From positions 1-64,000 of the forward strand of contig CAZRXG010000019.1 in the NCBI GenBank assembly GCA_964603985.1: a stretch of 64,000 bases of DNA, given 5' to 3'. Made by a program: the position numbers and the translations under genes. The stretch is from CAZRXG01 sp964603985. Its GTDB lineage: Bacteria > Chloroflexota > Anaerolineae > Aggregatilineales > UBA3940. The notes beneath the pieces were generated by a model. That model had not been told where the DNA came from, searched no databases, and saw nothing but the letters and a program-made list of their open reading frames with translations. Positions 8,386 through 16,868 of this stretch are shown here, in pieces; the stretch's first letter is position 1; each line of letters starts with the position of its first letter.

Positions 8386-8413
8386 TTGCCTCCCCGTCAG
8401 GTTATGCCATAAT
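8386..8413 (+). promoter_or_regulatory. candidate promoter for the Ser/Thr kinase gene
   Basis: TTGCCT at 8386-8391 and CATAAT at 8408-8413 with 16-bp spacing, about 40 bp before the kinase start. Confidence 0.5.
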
Positions 8414-8452
8414 GGGGAAGCTCCGCACGGGCCACAGGAGAACACACACACC

Positions 8453-9556
8453 ATGAGTGACCTGGAAGGCCGGATGCTCGGCCAGTACAAAGTCGAAAAG
8501 TTGATCGGCAAGGGCGGCATGGCGACCGTCTACCTGGGCAGGCAGCCCTCGGTCGGGCGCACGGTTGCCATCAAGGTGCTGCCCACCCACTTTCTACACG
8601 AGGAGACCTTTCTCAAGCGGTTCCAGCGCGAGGTGCGGGCCATCGCCCAGATGCAGCATCCGCACATCCTGCCGGTGCACGACTACGGCGAAGAGGGCGG
8701 CATCCCCTACATCGTGATGGCCTACATCGACGGCTCGCTGGCACAGCGCATCCAGGAGGAAGGCCCGCTGCCGCTCGGCGAGACGGTCAGGCTGCTGGAG
8801 CAGATCGCCGATGGGCTGGATTATGCCCACGACCAGGGCGTGATTCACCGCGACTTCAAGCCCAGCAACATCCTGATCGACAAACGGGGGAACGCTTACC
8901 TGGCCGACTTCGGCATCGCCAAGGTCAGCCAGGAGACGGCGCAACTGACCGGCAGCGGCATCGTCGGCACGCCGAACTACATGGCCCCGGAGATGTTCCA
9001 GAGCGGGCTGGTGACGCCCGCCATCGACATTTACGCGCTGGGCGTGACGCTTTACCAGATGCTCAGCGGGGAGGTGCCCTACAGTGGGAGCACGCCCGTC
9101 CAGTTGATGTACGCTCACCTGAACGAGCCGATCCCCGACATTCGGGAGATCCGGGAGGACGCGTCGGACGCCATCCAGGGCGTGATCGAGGGGGCGATGG
9201 CGAAAGACCCGGATGAGCGTTTTCAGCGGGCCGAGGACGTGGCGAAGGCGCTGCGCGAGGCGGTCGAGCTGGGGGAGGTATCGGCGGAACCTGTGCCCGG
9301 CGCGCCGTCAGCGCCGCCCCCGGTACGGACACAGGCCGCACCCGCTCCGGCGGCGGCTCCACCTGCCCCACGCCCGGCAGAAGCAGCGCCCGCAGCCCCA
9401 GCGCCGGAGGCCACCGAGGCCATCGAGCCGGTCAAAGCGGCCAAGAAGCCGACCTGGTGGCGGATAAACTGGCGGGTGCTGGTCGCCATCGCGGTGGCGC
9501 TCGCGATGTACTTTCTGGTGCTCGTCGCCGTCCTGCACATGGCGAGTCTTCTCTGA
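8453..9556 (+). CDS. membrane-anchored serine/threonine protein kinase (PknB type)
   Basis: A 367-residue kinase. The glycine loop is GKGGMATVYLG, the ATP lysine is Lys41 (AIKVL), the catalytic loop is HRDFKPSN with Asp134, and DFG and APE motifs follow, so it should be active. A Pro/Ala-rich linker (about 275-335) leads to one C-terminal transmembrane helix and only a few residues outside, so there is no extracellular sensor domain. ATG 8453 is preceded by CACAGGAGAA at 8434-8443; a frame open further upstream overlaps the selD stop and has no ribosome site. The gene is followed 22 bp later by a small membrane protein that may be co-transcribed. Confidence 0.92.
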   Translation: MSDLEGRMLGQYKVEKLIGKGGMATVYLGRQPSVGRTVAIKVLPTHFLHEETFLKRFQREVRAIAQMQHPHILPVHDYGEEGGIPYIVMAYIDGSLAQRIQEEGPLPLGETVRLLEQIADGLDYAHDQGVIHRDFKPSNILIDKRGNAYLADFGIAKVSQETAQLTGSGIVGTPNYMAPEMFQSGLVTPAIDIYALGVTLYQMLSGEVPYSGSTPVQLMYAHLNEPIPDIREIREDASDAIQGVIEGAMAKDPDERFQRAEDVAKALREAVELGEVSAEPVPGAPSAPPPVRTQAAPAPAAAPPAPRPAEAAPAAPAPEATEAIEPVKAAKKPTWWRINWRVLVAIAVALAMYFLVLVAVLHMASLL

Positions 9557-9578
9557 TTCAAGAACGGGGAGTATCTGA

Positions 9579-9860
9579 ATGCAAGGGTTCGGCTGTCTGG
9601 CTCTGGTGGTACTGATCGGGGTTGTGGCGCTGGTGGTCTCCCATGTGCAGCGCCGCGAGTGGTGGCGGATGGGCGTGTGGCTGCTGCTGCCGGTGTGCGG
9701 AATTTTTACGATCCTCTTCGGGATGGACGGCAGCCCCCTGACCTTCTTCACTGCGCTGTGGATCGTCGGGCTGGCGACGGCGGGCATCGTGATCGAGGTG
9801 AAGGCGGCACGCCAGATCAAGGCGGAGAGTGAAGGAGTTGAACAACCTCCGGCGGCGTGA
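9579..9860 (+). CDS. small integral membrane protein (93 aa)
   Basis: A 93-residue hydrophobic protein with three predicted membrane segments (about 3-21, 29-47 and 54-74) and a short charged tail. AACGGGGAG lies upstream of ATG 9579. No family is recognised. It directly follows the kinase gene in the same direction, and the gap to lspA is 163 bp. Coding is supported by the clean three-helix pattern and good spacing. Confidence 0.7.
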   Translation: MQGFGCLALVVLIGVVALVVSHVQRREWWRMGVWLLLPVCGIFTILFGMDGSPLTFFTALWIVGLATAGIVIEVKAARQIKAESEGVEQPPAA

Positions 9861-10023
9861 TCGGCGGCCCCGGTGGGCTATCCTCTGCCCCGCTTGTCCC
9901 TCCTCCCTGGAAAAGCTGGCAAATCGCGCTCAGGCAAGCTATCCTATCTGGGACTTGCGCCACGCTGTGAAGGCAGCAGCCCGCGCCCGTCAACGATGCA
10001 TCTTCGATATACCTGGATCTGTT

Positions 10024-10608
10024 ATGCGACAAGCGCTTAAACGCTGGATAGGGTTTGTTCTGGTCGGGGGCGCCATCCTGGCGTTGGATCAGGCCGTCAA
10101 GTGGCGGACCGTGCACGACCTTGAGCCGGGCCAATCGTGGGAGCCGATCCCGGCCATCGGCAGCTTCATCCGCGTCACACACAGCTACAACAGGGGCGCG
10201 GCCTTTGGGATGTTCCCCTTTGCCGCCGACTTCTTCCTGGTGCTGGCGCTGGTGACCATCGTGGCCTTCGTGGTCAGCTACCCGCGCCTGCCTGCCAAAG
10301 CGTGGATGTCTCGGCTGGGCATCGCGATGATCAGCGGCGGTGCGCTGTCGAACGCCATCGACCGCATCCGGATAGGGCACGTGGTGGATTACGTGCACGT
10401 CCAACTGACGCCGACTCTGTCCAACATCTCCAACTTCGCCGACCACGCGATCACGGTCGGGGTGGCCGTCCTGCTGATCGACCAGTGGTTGATCGAGCGG
10501 CGCCAGGCGAGGGAAAAGGCAGCGGAGGAAGCATCGGGAAGGGAGGAGGACGGGCCGCCGGTGAGCGAACCGCCCGCCTCGCCCGCCGCCCCGGTTCCGC
10601 CGGAGTGA
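10024..10608 (+). CDS. lspA: lipoprotein signal peptidase (signal peptidase II)
   Basis: A 194-residue aspartic membrane protease that removes signal peptides from diacylglyceryl-modified prolipoproteins. Four membrane segments are visible. Conserved boxes are YNRGAAFGMF, GGALSNAIDRI with Asp113, and NFADHAI with Asp140, the two catalytic aspartates expected for the family. The last ~35 residues are a Pro/Ala/Glu-rich extension beyond the usual family end. ATG 10024 is the first start that gives a normal N-terminus; the frame is open upstream but overlaps the preceding gene. Its presence fits the many lipoproteins nearby. Confidence 0.95.
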   Translation: MRQALKRWIGFVLVGGAILALDQAVKWRTVHDLEPGQSWEPIPAIGSFIRVTHSYNRGAAFGMFPFAADFFLVLALVTIVAFVVSYPRLPAKAWMSRLGIAMISGGALSNAIDRIRIGHVVDYVHVQLTPTLSNISNFADHAITVGVAVLLIDQWLIERRQAREKAAEEASGREEDGPPVSEPPASPAAPVPPE

Positions 10609-10696
10609 ACGGCAACAACCTCAACTTTTGACCCAGAACCGCGAGTTACTTCCCGGTTCCCGGCCAGGATGTGCGAAACAGCGCGATTTTTCAAAA

Positions 10697-10725
10697 TTGC
10701 CACAGACACGCGCTTGCCCGATAAT
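10697..10725 (+). promoter_or_regulatory. candidate promoter upstream of lipoprotein gene
   Basis: TTGCCA at 10697-10702 and GATAAT at 10720-10725 with 17-bp spacing, 60 bp before the next start. Confidence 0.5.
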
Positions 10726-10784
10726 ATAGTCGTTCTGTATGCACCTGGGGCGTGCAGAAGTCTCGACTCAACCGGAGCGTGAGC

Positions 10785-11819
10785 ATGTCTGACAAGCGGC
10801 TGTTTCGCAGAAAACGGTTAAGATTGGCCCTGCTGGTGCTTGTGCTGGCAGTGATGGCGTGCAGTCTGTCCTGGTGGCCGGGCGCGGCAGAGGAGGCCGC
10901 CCCGCAGGCGGCGGAAGTCACGGCCCCGCCGGTGCCCACCGGGATCCCGCCCACCGCCACGCCGAGCGATACACCCTCGCCGACGGCGACGTTCACACCG
11001 ACCTTCACACCGACGGCGACCGCGACGGCGAGCCCCACCTCGACGACCACGTACACCCCTTCACCCTATCCGACAATCACGCCTGTCCCGACCGACACGC
11101 CGATCCCCCCGCCAACCGCGACCCCGACCGCGACGACACCGGCAAGCGGCGACATCAAACCCGACGCGCTGGGCAATCGCCTGCAAAACCCCGGTTTTGA
11201 GGGCAACACGCGCCCGGTGATCTTCGGGGAGGTCAACGTCTTCGAGGGGTGGGAGCCGTTCTATTGTGACGAGCCGTACACCCCGCAGAAGTGCCCGGCC
11301 CCCAGACCGTGTGAAGACGATCAGACGGGGGGCTGCAACCCACCCGAGATGATGATGCGCCGCCCGGAGTTCAAGCCGACCACCCTCGCGGCACGCGTGC
11401 ACAGCGGCGAAACGGCTCAGTTCTGGTTCTGCTTCTACGGCTCCTGCCAGGCAGGCGTCTACCAGACCTTCCCGACGACGCCCGGCCAGATATGCGAGGT
11501 GGGCTTATACGTCCAGTCGTGGAGCAACTACGACGACGACCTGCCCTCCGAGCTGACCTCACAGGATGACCGCGCCAACTCGACCTGGCAGATCCGCGTC
11601 GACCCGAACGGCGGCACGTATGCCTTTGCTGCCGGGCTGCTGGAAAGTGAGGAGTTCGGGTACGAGGACGGCATCTATGACCAGTACGTGCTGATCACCT
11701 TCGTCTTCACCGCGACCGGCAATCAGGCGACCGTGTTCTTTGAAGATACGCGGATCTGGCCGATTGGGAACAACGACAGCTACATCGACGACGCGTACGC
11801 CCACTGCAACTGGCCGTAG
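10785..11819 (+). CDS. secreted lipoprotein with Thr/Pro linker and a jelly-roll-like C-terminal domain
   Basis: A 344-residue protein. A basic N-terminus and hydrophobic segment end in VMAC, a lipobox with Cys near residue 26. A linker of about 85 residues made of PTATP/TPTPT-like repeats follows, a style common in Chloroflexota surface proteins. The C-terminal ~210 residues start with NRLQNPGFEG and contain a Cys-rich insert. This resembles carbohydrate-binding or galactose-binding-like modules, but the match is by pattern only. ATG 10785 follows CCGGAGCGTGAGC. It is probably anchored outside the membrane after LspA processing. Confidence 0.75.
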   Translation: MSDKRLFRRKRLRLALLVLVLAVMACSLSWWPGAAEEAAPQAAEVTAPPVPTGIPPTATPSDTPSPTATFTPTFTPTATATASPTSTTTYTPSPYPTITPVPTDTPIPPPTATPTATTPASGDIKPDALGNRLQNPGFEGNTRPVIFGEVNVFEGWEPFYCDEPYTPQKCPAPRPCEDDQTGGCNPPEMMMRRPEFKPTTLAARVHSGETAQFWFCFYGSCQAGVYQTFPTTPGQICEVGLYVQSWSNYDDDLPSELTSQDDRANSTWQIRVDPNGGTYAFAAGLLESEEFGYEDGIYDQYVLITFVFTATGNQATVFFEDTRIWPIGNNDSYIDDAYAHCNWP

Positions 11820-12161
11820 GGGGCAGTTAGCCGGTCAGCGGTCAGCTATCAGCCGGTCAGCGGCCCTCACCCCCCTGTGAGCCTGACGGCTCATCCGTCC
11901 CCCCATGCACGGGGGGACTCAGCGAAGCGGGGCGGTGCGTCGTCAAGCGGGGTGCTGCATCACTGCGCGGGGCGGCTTGCTCACCGCCCTCGCCCCCACC
12001 GACCTCCGGTCGGCCTCCCCTCTCCCAAAAGCGACCTCCGGTCGCCGGGCGAGGGGGGACGGCCCAGGCGCTCGATCTGGTTGGCACCGTTGTAGAGGGA
12101 GGTGAGCAGGTTGCCCACGCCGTCGCAGGTACGTGAAAGGTTGGTAGTGTAGGTTACAAAG
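11820..12161. other. intergenic repeat-rich stretch without a gene
   Basis: About 340 bp with GGTCAGC heptamers at 11831-11862 and a block (CCCTCACCCCCCTGTGA, then GGCTCATCCGTCC) that recurs at 18739-18772. G/C-rich inverted segments follow. I see no credible coding frame; short open frames here follow the base composition. Confidence 0.6.
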
Positions 12162-12614
12162 TCATGGTATGAGGGCAGGATCCGGCATCTGCCCAGAACG
12201 CCGCCAGATTTCCATCTGTATTAGGTAACATCTGTAACCTATAACTCCCTCATTGTCATATGCTCCCAATATTCGAGTGGCTTTTATACATTTTTCAAAG
12301 GACTCTTCTAATGATCCCTCTTTGTCTAAAGATTCTGATTGGTGGAGATAAACACTGGCGATGGGCCAACGGATTTGCCCTTCCAAGGACATTCTGGTTG
12401 CCCGAAGAAACCGCGTGGTTGCCTGTAATACATCTCCCCTTTGCCAGCTCTCCTGTGCTCTCGTTAGCTCCCTTCTTGGTTCAACAAAACGCTCGAAGCC
12501 CTGGTGCACAATAAAAAACAAAGTGCTTAGCGTTAATAAAAGCAACAAGGAGGCAGCAACCACCAGCCACACTGTGCGCCTTCTTGATCCTCTCCACGTT
12601 GTGTACATATCCAT
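12162..12614 (-). CDS. single-pass membrane protein of unknown function
   Basis: About 150 residues: a short basic N-terminus (RGSRRRT), one transmembrane helix (about 14-36) and a ~110-residue outer or periplasmic domain with helical, TPR-like character. The frame can be extended to an ATG at 12671, but that part is a copy of a ~65-bp sequence that also precedes the neighbouring WD40 gene in a different frame, so I take ATG 12614 as the start. It lies 103 bp downstream of the WD40 gene on the same strand. The region has clearly lower GC than its surroundings, suggesting acquisition as a unit. Confidence 0.6.
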   Translation of the reverse strand: MDMYTTWRGSRRRTVWLVVAASLLLLLTLSTLFFIVHQGFERFVEPRRELTRAQESWQRGDVLQATTRFLRATRMSLEGQIRWPIASVYLHQSESLDKEGSLEESFEKCIKATRILGAYDNEGVIGYRCYLIQMEIWRRSGQMPDPALIP

Positions 12615-12629
12615 CAACTCGGATGCATC

Positions 12630-12694
12630 ACTGTTCTGCGGCTGGCCTCTTGACCGGGTTTCTGCCTGCAATAGTAGAGCAATTGGCCGGGGGA
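12630..12694. repeat. ~65-bp direct repeat, copy 1
   Basis: Begins ACTGTTCTGCGGCTGGCCTC. It matches 13964-14028 with a few substitutions, and each copy sits just upstream (on the minus strand) of a gene in the low-GC patch. Confidence 0.85.
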
Positions 12695-12717
12695 CGGCCG
12701 CACTTCATTTTCGTGTG

Positions 12718-13914
12718 CTATCTCACTATCCAAATCTGTACTTCCACACCAGACGCGATTACGGCAAGCAAGATCCCATTAGGATGCCATTCCAGACCCG
12801 GACTTGTCGACATATATTCATATCGCTCGTGCAGCAGCAACTGATTAGTGTTAATGTCCCAACCCCAAAGCTCTGCCCATCCCTCCGGGCACTCATGTAT
12901 TGCAGCCGCAACTAACTTGTCATTATCCGGACTCCACTTTGGATTGGAAAAATTAAGGCCGCTTGGGGCAGGATAGGTAAACTTCAGTTGTCCGTTAATG
13001 GCGTCCCAGATCTCTATACCCGTCGCATTATTGATAGCGAGCATGCTCCCGTCAGGGCTCCAAACAACTTCCGAATATGGTGAGAGAGTACCACTGCCAA
13101 CTGTTAACAGCTTTTGCCCGGTACTGACATCCCATATTCCCACGATACCGTTTTGGTCGGGGATTGTCACTTTCGACCCATCAGGACTCCATCTGAGTAA
13201 CCCTGGCCTGGTTGCATGCTGCCGGATTCCGTGTCCTTCAAATTCTTTCACAATCTGGGATGTCTCAACATCCCAAATCTGGACGTTACCATTCTCAAGG
13301 TTTACTGCTTGATCAGTTGCCGGGTTCCACAACTCCATACCTGTTGCGGGAATGGTGCTCAACAACTCAAACTGAGCGGTATCCCAGAAATGAATGGCGG
13401 ATACACCGTGATCGTAATCATACATATAACCAGCTATCTTATCATTATCACGATCCCACGCTACAGTGGAAATGTACCTCCCCATAGACGCAATTTGAAG
13501 GCCGGTGGATATATCCCAGATCCGAACATGTCCACTACCATCACTACTTGCCAATCTTGTCCCGTCTGGACTCCATGCCATGCTGTATCCAGGGGCTTTG
13601 AAAAAATGGACAATATCATAACCTGGTACCGACCATAGAATTATCCTTTCGCCGCCGGTAGCAAGCATCCTGCCATCCGGGCTCCATGCTATTGCATCAA
13701 CACCACCAAAATCCAGTGATATTTGAAGCGTTTTAGTCTGACTTGCAGTTGGGGCATTATCCCGATCCTGGCGAGAGGTCAGGAGCATTATTCCTGTCAT
13801 CATCACCGCTGTCAGCCCTAATACAAGGAGACAACTGCCCTTATGCAAAAATGCGCCGGAGCCGGACGGGAAGTAATTACTAACTTCAGTGCTTTCTTCC
13901 CTGGACATTCCCAT
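12718..13914 (-). CDS. membrane-anchored WD40-repeat protein
   Basis: About 398 residues. A short N-terminus and one transmembrane helix (about 25-46) precede a beta-propeller with about seven WD40 blades, recognisable by recurring WSPDG..LA and IWD signatures. Such propellers serve as protein-interaction scaffolds on the cell surface; no partner is evident. ATG 13914 is preceded by GTGAGGTAGTAGCC; the longer frame to 14046 runs through the ~65-bp direct repeat and is unlikely to be translated. GC content is well below that of flanking genes. It is likely co-transcribed with the membrane protein that follows on the same strand. Confidence 0.82.
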   Translation of the reverse strand: MGMSREESTEVSNYFPSGSGAFLHKGSCLLVLGLTAVMMTGIMLLTSRQDRDNAPTASQTKTLQISLDFGGVDAIAWSPDGRMLATGGERIILWSVPGYDIVHFFKAPGYSMAWSPDGTRLASSDGSGHVRIWDISTGLQIASMGRYISTVAWDRDNDKIAGYMYDYDHGVSAIHFWDTAQFELLSTIPATGMELWNPATDQAVNLENGNVQIWDVETSQIVKEFEGHGIRQHATRPGLLRWSPDGSKVTIPDQNGIVGIWDVSTGQKLLTVGSGTLSPYSEVVWSPDGSMLAINNATGIEIWDAINGQLKFTYPAPSGLNFSNPKWSPDNDKLVAAAIHECPEGWAELWGWDINTNQLLLHERYEYMSTSPGLEWHPNGILLAVIASGVEVQIWIVR

Positions 13915-13963
13915 GGCTACTACCTCACTAATAGGAGATACAAGGGCCTCAGATGTTTGACGA

Positions 13964-14028
13964 ACTGTTCTGCGGCTGGCCTCTTGGCCGGGTTTCTGCC
14001 CGCAATAGTAGAGCAATCGAGCGGGGGA
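13964..14028. repeat. ~65-bp direct repeat, copy 2
   Basis: Near-identical to 12630-12694; located in the 5' leader of the WD40 gene. Confidence 0.85.
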
Positions 14029-14069
14029 TGCCAACCGCAGCCTCACACTCCGCTCGTCTGGCGGGATAG

Positions 14070-14095
14070 CCGCCGACGCGTTATACTCTCGGCGG
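14070..14095 (+). promoter_or_regulatory. -10 element of the thiamine operon within an inverted repeat
   Basis: TATACT at 14082-14087 is flanked by the inverted arms CCGCCGA (14070-14076) and TCGGCGG (14089-14095). It lies 26 bp before the riboswitch. No good -35 is visible, so the promoter call is tentative. Confidence 0.4.
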
Positions 14096-14112
14096 ACTTA
14101 AACAATCGAACG

Positions 14113-14222
14113 GTCACAGGGGAGCCTGGGCGAACCAGGCTGAGAGGATGCTCTTGAGGCTGAGGGCCTCATCCGCGTCGACCCTAGAACCTGATCCGGA
14201 TAATACCGGCGGAGGAAGTGAC
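14113..14222 (+). ncRNA. TPP riboswitch (THI box)
   Basis: A complete thi-box aptamer. P1 pairs GTCAC (14113-14117) with GTGAC (14218-14222). The conserved CTGAGA at 14140-14145 follows the first helix, and the pyrophosphate-sensing segment contains ACCC..GAACCTGATCCGGATAATACCGGCGGAGGAA at 14180-14216 in family order. It is followed by an intrinsic terminator and then thiN, so it should shut off the operon when thiamine pyrophosphate is plentiful. Confidence 0.96.
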
Positions 14223-14244
14223 AGACACAGGCAGACAGTACAGG

Positions 14245-14272
14245 CCACTTCCCAGCCGGGAGTGGTCTTTTT
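14245..14272 (+). terminator. riboswitch-controlled intrinsic terminator
   Basis: Stem CCACT(T)CCC / GGGAGTGG with loop AGCC (14245-14265) and one bulged T, followed by TCTTTTT. It lies between the TPP aptamer and the thiN start, the expected expression platform for attenuation. Confidence 0.85.
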
Positions 14273-14282
14273 GTTTGGATGG

Positions 14283-14948
14283 ATGATGCGCGCAATTGTG
14301 CTCTCGAACGGGGAACTGGACCAGCCTGCCGTGCTGCGGGCGCGGCTGGACGATTGGCGGCAGTCGGGCGAGGTGGTGCAGGTCGTCGCTGCCGACGGTG
14401 GCAGCCACCACGCGGAGGCGCTCGGCCTGCGGCCTGACGTGGTGATCGGCGACCTCGACTCGCTCGACGAGGCCACGCGGGACGCGTTGAGCGTGGATGG
14501 GGCGCGCTTTGAGACCGTCCCGGCCCGCAAAGACGAGACCGACCTGGAGCTGGCGCTGTTGTACGCTGCCGGGCAGGGCGCGGGGGAGATCGTTGCGCTG
14601 GGGGTGCTGGGAGGGCGGCTGGACATGACGCTGGCCAACATCCTGCTGCTGACGCACCCCGGCCTCGAGGTGGCGCGGATCGAGATCTGGGCGGGGTGGC
14701 AGACGGCCTGGATCGTCCGCCCGCCGGGCGACACGGTCAGCGGACAGCGCGGCGACACATTGTCGCTGATCCCGCTGGGCGGCGACGCGGTAGGCGTCAC
14801 GACGCACGGGTTGGAATATCCCCTCGGCGGTGAGAGGCTGTGCTTTGGCCCGGCGCGCGGCGTCAGCAACGTCCTGGCGGCCCCCGATGCGCGCGTTGAC
14901 CTGGGCGCGGGGATGCTGCTGGCGGTGCACACGCCGGGACGGGCGTAG
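14283..14948 (+). CDS. thiN: thiamine pyrophosphokinase
   Basis: A 221-residue enzyme that transfers pyrophosphate from ATP to thiamine to give TPP. Family signatures are ADGGSHHAEALGLRPDVVIGD, the DSLDE acidic motif, KDETDLE and GxLGGRLDMTLAN. The ATG at 14283 and the next codon ATG 14286 are both possible. It is the first gene after the TPP riboswitch and its terminator. With the transporter genes that follow it forms a salvage unit: imported or regenerated thiamine is activated here, and the product closes the operon. Confidence 0.93.
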   Translation: MMRAIVLSNGELDQPAVLRARLDDWRQSGEVVQVVAADGGSHHAEALGLRPDVVIGDLDSLDEATRDALSVDGARFETVPARKDETDLELALLYAAGQGAGEIVALGVLGGRLDMTLANILLLTHPGLEVARIEIWAGWQTAWIVRPPGDTVSGQRGDTLSLIPLGGDAVGVTTHGLEYPLGGERLCFGPARGVSNVLAAPDARVDLGAGMLLAVHTPGRA

Positions 14949-15041
14949 GGCGCATCGAGGGACTTCAATCCACAAATTACACGGATTACACAGAGTTTTT
15001 ACACCTCTGCCCACTGCGGCACAGTTGGAAGGAGCAGACAC

Positions 15042-15347
15042 GTGGACGAAAATCGGACGGTGAACGTGGCGGTGCAGGTGCTGCCGATGGTCGATGACCT
15101 GTTCCCGGTGGTCGACCGGGCCATCGAGGTGATCGCCGGCAGCGGCGTCAAATACGAGGTGGGGCCGATGGAGACGACGATGGAAGGCCCGCTCGATAAA
15201 CTGCTCGACGTGGCGAAGGCCGCGCACCGGGCGTGCTTCGAGGCCGGGGCGGAGAGGGTGATCACGATCATCAAGATCGGTGACCAGATGGGCGGCACGA
15301 CCATCGATGAGAAGGTCGGCAAGTACAGGGGGCAGGGGGGTGAGTAG
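15042..15347 (+). CDS. MTH1187-family thiamine-binding protein
   Basis: A 101-residue protein of the YkoF/MTH1187 type: a ferredoxin-like fold with NVAVQVLPM at the N-terminus, the GPMETTMEG loop and a late VITIIKIGDQ strand. Related proteins bind thiamine or its pyrimidine moiety in the cytoplasm and are often linked to thiamine transport genes. GTG 15042 follows GGAAGGAG at 15029-15036. The stop overlaps the start of the permease gene by 8 bp, showing tight coupling. Its likely role is holding or sensing the imported ligand. Confidence 0.85.
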   Translation: MDENRTVNVAVQVLPMVDDLFPVVDRAIEVIAGSGVKYEVGPMETTMEGPLDKLLDVAKAAHRACFEAGAERVITIIKIGDQMGGTTIDEKVGKYRGQGGE

Positions 15348-16194
15348 CCTGATCGCTCAGGAGGTCAAAAGACCGGTGGATAGTCAGCGCCGTCCGTTTT
15401 GGCAGGCGAGGTGGTCGCGCGAGGTGTTCCCGCCTGTCCTGCTGATCGGGTTCGTGATTTTCGCGTGGCACGCCCTGGCGACGCGCAGCGGGCTGTCGGC
15501 CTTCATCCTGCCCTCGCCGGGACAGGTTGTCCGGGCGGGTTGGGAGACGCGTGACCTGCTGGGAGGGGCCATCGGCACGACGATGACCGAGACGGCGGTG
15601 GGGTTGGTGATCGCGCTGGTGCTGGGCGTCGCGTTGGCGGCAGCGATGGACTTTTCGCCGTTCTTGCGGAGGGCGCTCTACCCGATCCTGGTCGCCTCGC
15701 AGACGGTGCAGATCCTGGCGATTGCGCCGCTGCTGATCATCTGGTTCGGCTTCGGGCTGCTGCCCAAGGTGATCATCGTGGTGCTGGTGTGCTTCTTCCC
15801 GATGGCGGTCAGCACTGCCGATGGCCTGACATCCGCCGACCCGGAGCTGGTGGCGCTGCTGCGGTCGATGGGCGCGCGGCGGGATCAGGTGTGGCGGATG
15901 GTGCGCCTCCCGGCGGCGCTGCCATCGTTCTTCTCCGGGCTGCGGGTGGCGGTGACTTACAGCGTGGTCGGGGCGACGATTGGCGAGTGGGTTGGCGGAT
16001 CGGCGGGGCTGGGGCTGTACATGCTGCGCTCGAAGAATGCGCTGGCAACCGACCAGGTCTTCGTTGCGATGCTGATCACCTCGCTGTTGAGCATTGGGCT
16101 GTTTGTGCTGATCTTCGCGATTGAGCGGGTGGCGCTGCCCTGGTACCACTCGGCGCAGCGCAAGGAGCAGTGGGAGGAAACGGGGATTTACTGA
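15340..16194 (+). CDS. ABC transporter permease for a thiamine precursor (ThiX/SsuC type)
   Basis: A 284-residue inner-membrane permease of the NitT/TauT class with about six membrane segments. The EAA-type ATPase-contact loop lies near residue 180 (LRSMGARRDQVWRMVRLPAALP, followed by GLRVA). GTG 15340 overlaps the preceding stop. The last base of its stop is the first base of the next start. Co-location with a THI5-type binding protein, thiN and the riboswitch points to uptake of thiamine or its hydroxymethylpyrimidine precursor. No ATPase gene is in this operon. Confidence 0.88.
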   Translation: MSSLIAQEVKRPVDSQRRPFWQARWSREVFPPVLLIGFVIFAWHALATRSGLSAFILPSPGQVVRAGWETRDLLGGAIGTTMTETAVGLVIALVLGVALAAAMDFSPFLRRALYPILVASQTVQILAIAPLLIIWFGFGLLPKVIIVVLVCFFPMAVSTADGLTSADPELVALLRSMGARRDQVWRMVRLPAALPSFFSGLRVAVTYSVVGATIGEWVGGSAGLGLYMLRSKNALATDQVFVAMLITSLLSIGLFVLIFAIERVALPWYHSAQRKEQWEETGIY

Positions 16195-16865
16195 TGCGTG
16201 GTGTGAGTGTTTTTGGCGAGCACGCCGGGGAGTACGACCGCTGGTTTGACGAGAATGAGCAGGTCTACCGGGCGGAGATTGAGGCGGTGCGGGCGTTGAT
16301 CCCCCCGGTGGGGCCGGGGCTGGAGGTGGGCGTCGGCACGGGGCGCTTCGCTGCCCCGTTGGGCGTCGCGTTTGGAATTGACCCGGCGCGGGGCGCGGCC
16401 CGGATCGCACATGGGCGGGGTGTCGGGGCATGTCAGGCGTTTGGTGAGTGCCTGCCCTTCGGGGCCGATCAGTTTGGCTACGCGCTGCTCGTCACGGTGG
16501 ACCCGTTCGTGCCCGACGTGATGGTGCTGCTGCGCGAGATGCGGCGGGTGCTCAGGCCCGGCGGGCGGGCCGTCGTGGGGATGATCGACCGGGACAGCCC
16601 GTTGGGCCAGATGTATGAGGCGCACAAGGACGCGGACACGTTTTACCGAGAGGCGCAGTTCAACGCGGCGGGGGAGATGATCGCATGGCTGCGAGAGGCG
16701 GGGTTTGAGGGGATCGAGGCCCGGCAGACGATCACCGGCCCGCCTGGCGAGCAGGCCAGCACAGAACAGGTTCAGGTGGGCTATGCCGGGGATGCGTTAG
16801 AGGTGCGTGAGGGTTATGGAGAAGGGGCGTTCGTCGTGCTGAGCGGCGTAAAGGAGAGGACATAA
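16194..16865 (+). CDS. class I SAM-dependent methyltransferase
   Basis: A 223-residue methyltransferase of the Methyltransf_11/UbiE type. Motif I is GLEVGVGTGRFAAPLG, a later acidic motif surrounds DPFVPDV, and RRVLRPGGRAVVGMID is the usual motif III region. The start ATG 16194 overlaps the permease stop (TGATG), with GGGAGGAAACGGGG upstream, so it is translationally coupled to transport. The substrate is unknown. It could act on a thiamine-related compound because it is embedded in a TPP-controlled operon, but that is inference from position only. Confidence 0.85.
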   Translation: MRGVSVFGEHAGEYDRWFDENEQVYRAEIEAVRALIPPVGPGLEVGVGTGRFAAPLGVAFGIDPARGAARIAHGRGVGACQAFGECLPFGADQFGYALLVTVDPFVPDVMVLLREMRRVLRPGGRAVVGMIDRDSPLGQMYEAHKDADTFYREAQFNAAGEMIAWLREAGFEGIEARQTITGPPGEQASTEQVQVGYAGDALEVREGYGEGAFVVLSGVKERT

Positions 16866-16868
16866 ATT

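Noticed and set aside
10055..10255. Alternative-frame ORFs within lspA and other GC-rich genes
   Set aside because: They have no start signals or domains and lie fully inside well-supported genes.
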